The notes below the pieces were generated by a model. It had not been told where the DNA came from, did not search any database, and saw nothing but the letters and a program-made list of their open reading frames with translations. Below, piece after piece: positions 25,901-37,900 of a stretch of 64,000 nt of DNA. How positions within the stretch are numbered: the first letter of the stretch is position 1; every line of letters starts with the position of its first letter. This stretch comes from Antedon bifida. Lineage: Eukaryota; Echinodermata; Crinoidea; Comatulida; Antedonidae. The stretch spans positions 11,439,395-11,503,394 of the forward strand of contig OY727100.1 in the NCBI GenBank assembly GCA_963402885.1, read 5' to 3'. The position numbers were made by a program, and so were the translations under genes.

Positions 25901-28900
25901 TGATAGCATACAGCCCTTATGATGACAACAGTATTTAAACTTTTATTTTAAGTATTCTTGGATCACTTATAATTTATTATTAATTGCGTTTATCATGTGA
26001 TCTTTTGACAATGAAAACCAATTAGTACTTAGCATGTTTTTCTTATTGACAGAAACAGAACCCGTAAATATGTTTGATACTCATCGTGAGCAGGATAAAT
26101 ATATTGAAGAGAAACCTGGACAATTTTAAAACAGGGTACAACAGTCAAGAAAATCGGTTATGTTTCGCCTACATTTTTCATGCAAAACCAGACAAAAAGA
26201 AAAAAGGTTTTCATGCGGTTTCATGAACACTGACTCATCCATGTACATTTTAAAGAACCCACAGAGTTACCTGAAATAAAACTTAATAGCAGCACAACGG
26301 GTATAAAATAATAAAGTGAATTATTACAAAATAGTTCTTATTTCAGACTTTGAGCAGAAGGCGGTTACTTCAGACTCATCATTCTTTAAAGATGATCACA
26401 AAATGATGGAATAGTTTAAAGTAGTGGAATCAGCCCAAGATAATGATGATAATAATCAGGTAACATGCGAGGTGGTGCTTATTATTATTATATATTATAG
26501 TTCACCGTACAATATAATAAGGGCAACAAACCACAATCAGTTTATCCTTTTCACTTAGGCCTAATGTACACAATTCTTAATATGCGATCCGCAAAAAAAA
26601 GGATAGATGGAATTAAAATCAACTAGACATGAAACTCGTCACTTTGACGAGTTAGTTATCCGCACGACAAACGCCACATGCACGCCATACGTTGGAATAT
26701 TGCACACGGAAAAAGATTATGGCATTATGACCTGAACTGAAGACTATGATATGTTGTTATTGCTGAATTCTATTATTTTGATTCATATATAGTATACACA
26801 GTGTAATCTGTATACATATCACATACAGTGTAGAATAGGGGAAATTACGGGACCCGCTATTTATTGCAATTTTTAACATGTTGATGGTTTTAAAATGAAA
26901 CGCGAAGGTAGCAATTTTGGAAGGAAATTATCTCAGCAACAACATATTAACGTGTAGAAGAAATTTGAATAGGTGAAATATTAATGCGCGCTCTTTTAAA
27001 TGTAATGAACTATGACGTAAAATATGAAAATACGACTTTTTTTATTTAACTGGCCATATGATGACGTCACCACATCCGATTGGCAAAATTTTCACATGAT
27101 TTTGTATCTACAATCCAATAGCTTCAAGAAAACGTTTTAATCGTTATTATCACATTTTATTCTTACGAGCTATAACAGATTGAAATTTACTGTAAAGATG
27201 AAATTAATGCCACACGTAATTTAAATTTTTAGGCATGATGACGTCATAAAAATTAAAATATTTTTAACTCATGCTAAAGATAGTTCATTGACCTAGACAA
27301 TATCAAAATCGGGGTGAAAATGGAAAACGGATAAGTGGAGATGCGCTCTATTAAATGTGAGGAGTTATGACGAAAGATACAAAAATCCTAAATTTCATAT
27401 TCGCGTGGCCATACGATGACGTCACAATGTCCAGTTAGCCAAATGAATGCATGATCTGATATCTACAACTCATCAACTTCCAGAATGTTTAATAAAAATA
27501 ATTTTTACCGTTTAGTTTAAAAACTACGATTGTTTAAAAAAAGGCTTAATTTTGACGAATTTTTGAAGTTTTTTATCAAAAAAGCGCGCAAATTATCATA
27601 TTCTACGTGCAAGTATGACGTAATTTGAAGTCGAAATGGTTTAAAAGTTGGTAAAATTACTAGAAAAGGCTGAAAAAACATAAATCACTTGAAAAAATGA
27701 CGTTGTTAACGCTACGTGTGCACCACGCGCGTAAAAATGTGCGCACGTGTGGGAATTTTCGACATGCTCAAAATGACATGAAACGCGTAGAAAGTTGATT
27801 AGAAATTGATTTTTCGCATTGTAAAATTTTAAACGCGTGTGCGCGCGTAACTTCGTGTAAAACATGCCATTTTTAGTTCACAAAAAGTTAGCGCACGATA
27901 TAAATTAGACTTTTGCTAAGTTTCAATTTAAATTGTTATATGGTTTTCGATCTATGTTAAATACGCGAAATTCATAAAAACGCGCGTAAGTCATGTTGCG
28001 CAACTCTGACGTCATTCAATTATAGGAAAGCACAACTTCACGTGATTGCCCATATGTTGACAAAGTTATAAAATGTTAACTTTACACGTTTTAGAGATAC
28101 GCTCTGCACAAAAATGACAGAAAGAAAGAAGAATAATACAGAAAAAACTAGACATGAAACTCGTCACTACGGACGAGTTAGTTATCCGCACGACAAACGC
28201 CACGTGCACGTCATACGTTAGAATTTTGCACCCAGAAAAAGAGTATGGCATTATGACCTGATCTGAAGAATATGATATGTTGTTAGTGCTGAATTCTGTC
28301 AATTTTGTGTCATATAGTATATACAGTATAAACAGTATAATCTGTATACATATTACATACAGTGTAGAATAGGTGAAATTACGGGACCCGCCATTTATTC
28401 CATTTTTTAACATGGCGACGGTATCAAAATGAAACACTAAAATACCAATTTTGGAAGGATATTATCTCAGCAACAACATATTAGCGTGTAGAAGAAATTT
28501 GGATACGTAAAATATAGATGCGCGCTCTTTTAAATGTGATGAACTATGACGCAAAATATGAAAATACGACTTTTTTTATTCAACTGGCCATATGATGACG
28601 TCACTACATCTGATTGACAAAATGTTCACATAAGTTCGCATCTACAATCCAATAGCTTCCAGAAAACGTTTTAATCGTGATTATCACATTTTATTCTTAC
28701 GAGCTATAACAGATTAAAATTTACTGTAAAGATAAAATTAATGACCCACGTAATTTAAATTTTTAGGCATGATGACGTTATAAAAATTAAAATATTTTTA
28801 ACTCATGCGAAAGATAGTTGATTGACCTAGATAATATTAAAATCTCGGAGAAAATGGAAGACGGATAAGCGTGATGCGCTCCATTGAATGTGATGAGCAA

Positions 28901-31900
28901 TAACGAAAGAGACAAAAATCCTATTTTTTAAATTTGTGTGGCCATACGATGACGTCACAACATCCGTAAGGAAAAAATTCTGCATGAATTCATATCTACA
29001 ACATATCTGCTTACATATTAAGTTAAAAAACTCGGGGGTAACGGTTGATCCTGAGGAGCTATAATAGATTCAAAATAGGCATAATTTTGACAATATTTTG
29101 TAACTTTTGCAACTAAAACGCATGCAAATGGTCTAAATCAACGTGTACGTATGACGTCATTTTAATTTGAAATGATGTCAATCTTTTTAAAAATGACTAG
29201 GAAAGGCTGGAAAATCACAATTTAATAGAAAAAAACATGATTTTCATGCTGCGTGCGCACTGCACGCGTAAAATTGTTCGCGCGCGGGGGAAATTTTGAC
29301 ATGCGCAAAATGTCATGAATGGCGTAAAAAGTTGATTAGAAATTAATTTTGCGCATTTTAAAATTTTAAATGCGCGTGCGCGCGTAACTTCTTGTAAAAC
29401 ACGCCATTTTTAGTTAACTAAAAGTTTGCCCTTGATATGACTTAAATTTTCATAAAGGGTAAAAAAAAAATTACGCTTGGTTTTTAAGCTATGATCAATC
29501 ATTAAAAATCATAAAATCGCGCGTAAGTCACGTTGCGCAACTCTGACGTCATTCAAAATAGGAGGTGCACAACTTCACGTAAATGCCCACATGTTGTCAA
29601 AGTTATGAAATATTATGTTTACACATTTTAGAGATACGTGAGCCACAAAAAAACGGGAAAGAAATAAGAATAATACAGAAAAAAAATAATGATCCACTAC
29701 AATAACAAGGAGTTATCCGCTACTAAGCGGATAACTATAAGCGGATAACTAATTAGAGAAACGCGCTGCACAAAAATAGCGAGAGAGAAAGAAGAATAAT
29801 ACAGAAAAAAATATTGATCCCATACAATAACAAGGAGTTATCCGCCAAGTGCGGATAACTAAAAAAAAAATAAGATGATGAAACAGGACAGTTACAAGGA
29901 GTTATCCGCCATAGTGCGGATAACTAATAAAACCTTCAATGGTTAATGCATTAGATATGAAGTACTCGGTAAAATATAGCCACACAGAGGGCGCATGTTG
30001 ATATCTCGGCCCATGTTAAAAGAATACAATTTATTAAAGTTAGTAATCAACCGATTTTAAAAAACTGTAATAGGCATGTTCCGAAAAATTTAGAATGATA
30101 ACTTGAATATTTTAGGCACTATTGTGCAGACAAACAAAGCAAGTACTATACTTGGCAAAATTCTATTTTGCCAAGTAATAATTTGTTTTATCTCCGCATT
30201 TATTAATTCATGTTTGTGAGTGAGCGATTTACCTAGAACGCAGAGGGTTATTGTGCGCATGCATTTGAATTTGGTTTGGGAATTTCGGCCATGTCGTCTG
30301 ACACAATTTAGTCGATTATACGTCCACATGGCGATGTTGGATTCTGTATCTAAAAAGCATTCGCATTTCAACTATTTTTAGTACACAGTCGTGGTGAAAA
30401 AGTCTAAACCGACTTTAGTGGAAGATGACATGGGACAAATGATCTATATATAAATTTACGTAAGGGCAAAATTCGGTAAATCGCGCGTTATTTCTAGGAT
30501 GTTTACTAGATGGTATATAAAGTTGTTTAGAATCTCGATACTGATTTAAACCACCAGATGTAACCCTGTTTACTAATTAAATTGAGTTAGATAATTAGTT
30601 ATTGACAATTAAAACGAATTTAGGTTCAACGATTTGCCCCAAATAGGGGTGTTTTCCGATCGTGGTATACACTGTCTAATGCATGTTAATCTTGAAAAAT
30701 ACCCGCATACAATAATACGAGGATAATTTGCATTTTCCTATCTCCTCCTACGATAATTGCTTTTAATGGTTGAAAACCAGTTGAACAGCTCGAGTACAGT
30801 ATCATAATGTTGAAGACAGGCCGATTTTCTTTAAAAAATGCTATTTTGATAGATTTAATATACGTTTATACAAATGTATTGATTTGCGATGAATGGAACA
30901 TTCCAATCTCTCAGACTCCCAGTTTGTAAGTAAATTTATGAGCCCTCCATGGTTTAACACAAGTAGGTATATTTATGGGCCCTTTGAGAATAAACTTAAA
31001 ACTGAGATCTAGCGTTGCAATACTTTGACAATATTGTAACAGTGTGCTAATTTTAGTTGACTACATTAATCATTGTGTCTATTTATTCGTTTCTGAAAAC
31101 GACAATGTATTTTATAGTCCTGCGGAACGTACATTTGAAATCGCCAGTTTTTGACGCTGAAATTACTGTGTATTCGAGAACCATCTGTGGACACGAGCTA
31201 GATGGTACGCGAGCGAAGCGAGCGTACCATCTAGTTTACATAATTTACATAAGTCATAGGTAGTCGCAAATAGAAAAATCCCTTTATGTACGGCATATGT
31301 TCTTGTGTGTTCACATATATTTACCTACGCATTCCTCTTCACAATCTTCGCTTGATTGAAAGTTGTTGGCATTCTCATTACAATAAAAGGCAAATGGCTG
31401 ACATGTCGTGCCGTCAAAGTAATACCGCAGAACTGGAGTTACGGAGCATGTTCCAGGTACTAGTGGTAGGGCGCATATATCTAGAGGAAAAGCCTTATGT
31501 TAAATGACATGTTGTTTCTTGTCAAGCATTCGAAACGTTCCTGCATATAATAATTAAAAACACAAGATGTTGCAGAAATAGTCTGAGATTATGAAGGCCA
31601 ATATTATACACAAACATCTATAAACAATAGAATTTATTTGTGTTTATATTCATTTTTATTGTGACGAACATTTAACGTGGAATCATCATGTTAGGAATCT
31701 GTGTAAGTCACTTGGACACAAAATTACAATTTTTAACAAAGTAAGTAGATTTCTAAACGAAAGCCTTCTAGAAAAAATTTACAGAATGGCTATACAGCCA
31801 TGTAGCGACTATTTCATTTCTGTATGGGGTAATACATCAGAAACACATAATAAGTAAAATCTTTAGGTTTCAAAAACGAGCGGCAAGAATAATTACAAAG

Positions 31901-34900
31901 AACCACGACTTCATAAACAGTAGAGGTGAAAACATAATTAAACAATTATCTTGGCAAAGTTTTGGTGCTGCACCAGATAGACTTTGTAATGAAATCGAGA
32001 TGGTAATAGACAGACATAGATATAACACGAGAGCTTCTGATGTTGTTCCCCCGATACCAAACACGAATAAAATGAAAGAACAATCACTGAAGGTCGCAGG
32101 GGCAAACATATGGAATAACATACATTTTGACATTCAAAATTTAATTTCCATTAATGCGTTCAAATCGAGTTATAAAAACACTTTTTTTATCTAGGGAAAT
32201 ACTTTTTTTAAATTTTAAATCTGTTCAATGTATATTTTTATGTGGTGTATTCTTTTTTATGAATATTTTTTAACTTTGATTTTTAATCTTAATTTTGTAT
32301 TTTTATTGTATGGTTCTCACATTTTAGTATTATTTTAGACTGTTTAATTATTATAATAACGCATTGAATCGACACTGTTAACATTTTTTTACTATTTTTA
32401 AGAAACTACTATATATTATGTAACCTTTATATATAAACCTTGAAAACAACAATTTCCCCGTTGTGGGACAACGTTGATATTGTTATCCAGTGGAAATATG
32501 TTTATAAATAAATAAAAATAAATAAATTAGTAAGACTGGAAATATGAATAATAGAAAATAGCAAAACTTGCAAAGACAAACAAAATAATATTACAATATA
32601 GAATAATAGTCTATGAAATAAATAATGATAATGTTTTATTTCTTATACTAGCAAGTCTTTGATTAGAAGCAATAGACTGCTACAGGGGTTATACTTTTAT
32701 AATTTGCAGGAGCAATATAATATAAATTAAGTCTATATGATCTGTACAGATCTTAATACTATGCAAAATAGTGGGTAGTGGATGTCGACATAGTGTCATT
32801 CGATTGAAAAGTAGGCCCTCATGAATAAAATTCCAATAAATTGTTGAAAACGAAATTTAAACAATGAGATTAAGGCTATGTGATTATGATAATGAGCATC
32901 ATACTGAGATTATGGTCATGATACTTATATTGTTATTAGAATTATAAAATTTAAATGTGATTAGGATCATGAGATTTATACACAAATTCTGATCATGGTA
33001 TTTAGAATATGAGATTATGATCGTAACATTTAGAATATGAGATTTAAAATAATTATGAGACTATGATATTTAAAATATAAGATTTACAATATGGGATTAT
33101 GACCATGAGATATATTTAAAATAATTATGAGATTTTGATCATGAGAATTAAAATATGAGATTATGATCATGAGATTTAGAATATGAGATTATGATCTTCA
33201 GATTTAGAATATGAAGATTAAGATCTTGAAATTTAGACTCATAGGATTATGGTCAAGAGACTATAAGTACTGTATAAGCTTTAGATGATAAGATTATGAT
33301 TAGGAGATTTGATAATGCAGTTAATTCACAAAGAATTTGTTTACCAATTTTGCAAAAATTCACTGAGGAATAACATTCAGGGCATGTGCATGTATAATCA
33401 GTGCATGAACCAGCTACTAAGAAACAGGTGGCTCCATTCTGACAAAAATTTGAATCACATGGATTTGCCATAGCTAGGAATACAATCATACCACATCCTA
33501 AACACCAATTTCAGGATATATTTAAACAATTCTGAGTCATACTACGACTACATACTACTCTGTCCGTTAGAAAAAGCAAGAAACTGTAAAATTACCTATT
33601 ATTAACAGCTTAAAAAAAACAGTCAAAGCTAAAATATAATAAAGACAACTTTATAGTAAAACCATGTTTTGTCATTGTCTTTTATCATACCTGTTTCACA
33701 GGATGTTCCAGAGAAACATGCTGGGTTGGAGAAGTAATGTCCAACAGTGGACTGACCACAAGATAATGATAATAATAAGATAGCATACAGCCTTTATGAT
33801 GACAACAGTATTTAAACTGTTATTTTAAATATTCTTGGATCACAGGGTACAACAGTCAAGAAAATCGGTTATGTTTCGCCTACAATTTTTGTAAAAAACC
33901 GGACAAAAAGAAAAAAGGTTTTCATGCGGTTTCGTGAACACTGACTCATCCATGTGCATTTTAAAGAACCCACAGAGTTACCTGAAATTAAATTTAATAG
34001 CAGCACAACGGGTATAAAATAATAAAGTGAGTTATTCCAAAATAGTTATTATTTCAGATTTTGAGCAGAAGACTCATCATTCTTTAAAGATAATCACACA
34101 ATGATGGAATAGTTTAAAGGAGTGGAATCACCCCAAGATAATGTTGATAATAATCAGGTAACATGCGAGGTGGTACTTATATAGTTCACTGTACAATATA
34201 ATATAATTAGGGCAACAAACCATAATCAGTTTATCCTTTTCACTTAATGTACACAATTCTTAATATGCGCTCCGCAAAAAAAACCCAGATGGAATTAAAA
34301 TCAATAAAACCTTCAATGGTTAATGCATTAGAATTATATTTTAAACTTAGACTTATAAATCTTTGAAGTAGACTGATGGAATTTAATTTAAATATTTACC
34401 TCCTGATCTTTAGACAATGGCAACCACTTAATACTTACCTACACATGTACTTTGACATGACCCAATATCTACAAAGTTGTTCCCATTTCCATTGCAATAA
34501 AAAGCAAATGCTACACATTCTGCTCCATTGTAGTAATATCTTAGTAGACCATTTGTTCCACAAGTAATTTGATCATCAGTCACGGCCTGTGGTGATGTGC
34601 ATGCATCCGTTATTGTAGCTGTGATTTAAAGATGATGATCTTAATGATTAGCAATTTCTCACAATATTTCAAAAAAGGAAAGCAAATGTGTTGTTGTCAT
34701 TCCAGCAAATTGTTCTTGTATTTACTTTTTGAAATAAAAAATGTGATATGCCTATTATTTTCTTTTTCTTTACAGATGTAATCCAGGTTACCAATTTATT
34801 TTGTTAAAAAAAGTCTCCCGAATTAAAAAATAAAATGTCTGCCATCGGAAAATAAACATTTGGGCCTACTTAATGTTAAGAAACAGTAAAAAGATGAATA

Positions 34901-37900
34901 CATGTAAAAAAATTAATATTCTTTTAGATGACCAAAATGTGTCCAATTATTTCTTGACACTATTTAATGACTGAGCATTGCCAACTTTCTAAGACATATT
35001 ATGCAATTACTAATTGCTCTTAGCGTATTTGTACGGGTACTATTTTCTTTTAAATGTTAGGTATTTAGGCACCGTCCATTAGGTAATGATGGTGTACCAA
35101 ATTAGCGTGGATACAGCCTAAGTGGAGTAAAAGTCTAAAATAAACCAAATGTTATGTAGACTTACGTGTTTGACAGTTTATTCCACTAAATCCACTTGTA
35201 CATGCACATGTGTAAAATGTAATACCATTGCTACAAGTCCCACTGTTAAGACATGGATTACTGGTACATGGATCTAAGAAAAGAATATTATACTTTAACC
35301 TTCTTGTACTGTAAATAACATACTCTGTAACAAGGCATGATACAGCATCATAAACAGCATTTATACAGCATTGAAAACAGAATATACATACTTTTTCCCG
35401 CAAGACTATACTGTATATGGTAGGGAGACGTAAAATCTCTATGTATAAAGCATGCATAGTTTGGCCTTAATTATTTGACAAAACAAGAAAAATAATCTCT
35501 GAAATGCATTGCATGCGATCTTCAGTTGAGAATCGCATATTTTTAAAGTCATACAGTAATCATTTTTCTGAATACTCTTGTTCAGATAATGCCGGTGTAT
35601 TGATTGGTAACCGGGACTGCCCCAATCTCCACCAATGACCAAAAGAACGTACGATCACAGGGACTATTCATGGATTGACAATAAAACCGAAGAAAGAATA
35701 TATAACCAGAGCTTAAATACCACATTCATCAGAGTTTCTAATACGTAGAAATAAGTTAAACAGAATCAACGATTTTGATTGGATGGCAGAAGTTCCGATA
35801 CTACAGATATCTATTCTTCTGTGGCAATGAAGTAGAATACAAAAGAACATTCTTGGTCACACACCTCTAAATACCTTAGAAGAAAAGACGATCGAACAAA
35901 TGAACCATTATGCTCGTTTCTATTGTAAGTTCCTTGAGAGTACTATTGTAATAGCTAGTTCTGAGCAGCTATAGACCATTAACATTATACCAAAAAAGAA
36001 TAACAACATACGGTAGGCCTAGCACAATCAAGACAGAACAAGAGAGAACATTTTATTTTCATTTATCAACCCATATATATTTTAATCAGTATACTATTGT
36101 TTTGCATTCAGAAGGATTGATAAGTTGACACACTTGACCTTGACCGATTTTAACCCGATCAAAGTTATGTATATGTCATAAACCTCCCTTGTTACATAAA
36201 TATAGAGACATAATTTCTCTAGATTTCATTATAAATCAGGCGTATAATTTATATACTATGAAATAAACAACGATTTCGTTTCGTTTCCCAAGTTGAGACT
36301 CGATCTTGGTAACTTGAATGCTGTAGACACCATACACAACTGACTAACATTTGAAGAAAGATTCCTCTGTGTATTTACTATTGTGAGCGCTAGAGTGATG
36401 ACAAACAAACACACACACAAACCGAACAATAGAACAGCAACGCGAAAAACACACGGGTGAATTTGAAAAGAAATAGGTTTTTTAAACTACTCGCATCAAA
36501 AAAACCTGTATATTAAATCTAATTAAGTTTTACAATTACAAATAAAAAATTATAACTCTTGCCTCTTGTACAAAAATGAAGTTTTTTGGACAAGTAGTTC
36601 TCGAGAAAATGCAATTTAAGTTTACTTTTTACTTTAAGACTGCTCACCGGCTTGTGAAAATTCTGTCTTATCTCTTAACACTAGCCCTCGCGCATAGCGC
36701 GATACTTGGCCAAATCAAAATTGGCCTCCTGACCGTGACCCGATTTTGACCAAAAGTGTGTGTCTAATGCTGTGTGATTTAGGCTAATTTCACTACAATC
36801 ATGTGTATACGAGTTTGGTGTAAAGGTTATGTAACCAGCCTTTCAACTAACAATAGCTTCAGTCGAAAAACACACGGGTGAAATTGAAAAGAAATAGGTT
36901 TTTAGGCTATTCGCATAAAAAAACCTGTACATTAAATCTAATTATGTTTCAAAATTACAAATCACAAATTATAACTCTTGCCTCTTGTACGAAAATGAAG
37001 TTTTTTGGACAAGTAGTTCTCGAGAAAATGCAATTTTACTTGATACTTTAAGACTGCTCACCAGCTTTTGAAAATTCTGTCCTATCTTTTAACACTACCA
37101 GGTCTGAAAATAATTTTTAAAAGTGGTTCAGAATTGGGACCGTGGTCCGGATTTTAACCAAAATTGGGCGGTGTCGTCCTTGCACCAGGGGACATGTATT
37201 CGAATCAAAATTGTGAGCGCTAGAGTGATGACAAACAAACAAACTACCCTTCGCGCATAGCGCGATACGTGGCCAAATCAAAATTGGCCTCCTGACATTG
37301 ACCCAATTTTCACCAAAAGTGTGTGTCTTATGCTGTGTGATTTAGGCTAATTTCACTACAATCATGTGTTTACGAGTTTGGTGTAAAGGTTATGTTCAAC
37401 TACCAATAGCTTCAGTCGACTAACAATAGACACACAAACCGCACCAATCAACATACTTGGCTAATTTTTAATTTGGCCAAGTAACAAACACACAAACCGA
37501 ACAGATCAACATACTTGGCCAATTTTCAATTTGGCCAAGTAACAGACAAACTAGCCCTCGCGCATAGCACGATACTTGGCCAAATCAAAATTGCTTCCTG
37601 ACCTTGACCCGGTTTTTTTTTCTTTCCCGATTGTCTTATACCATGGAGGAAATATACTGTGTGATTTAGGCTAATTTCACTACAATCATGTGTATACGAG
37701 TTTGGTGTAAAGGTTATGTAACCAGCATTTCAACTAACAATAGCTTCAGTCGACTAACAATTAGAACAGCAACGCGAAAAACACACGGGTAAATTTGAAA
37801 AGAAATAGGTTTTTTAAACTATTCGCATGAAAAAACTTGTATATTAAATCACATTATGTTTTAAAATTACAAATCACAAATTATAACTCTTGCCTCTTGT

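Larger units (their letters stand above)
24931..26622 (-). repeat. EGF+Kunitz cassette, copy 2, with partial third copy
   Basis: Copy 2 of the 1.5-kb cassette, followed by a partly deleted copy of the intergenic part (26234-26600) that lacks an EGF exon. A further rearranged partial copy lies at 33726-34440. The right end is interrupted at 26623 by the composite family A insertion. Confidence 0.8.
31664..33725. repeat. Segmental duplicate of 19715-22332
   Basis: Contains LINE 3' end, ATGAGATTATGATC minisatellite, EGF exon and 35 nt of a second EGF exon, in the same order as 19715-22332. The copy lacks the SINE and about 250 bp of intron (around 21860-22100). It ends abruptly at 33725, where sequence from the 1.5-kb cassette begins. 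Confidence 0.85.

Noticed and set aside
28066..28437. Minus-strand frame inside the family A element
   Set aside because: It is not preserved in the other two copies, so the element appears non-coding.
30090..30371. 93-codon minus-strand frame
   Set aside because: It covers a family B-type hairpin and shows no domain.
35720..35950. Possible retroelement or gene fragment (plus strand)
   Set aside because: A partly open frame with no motif I recognise; too weak to list as a feature.
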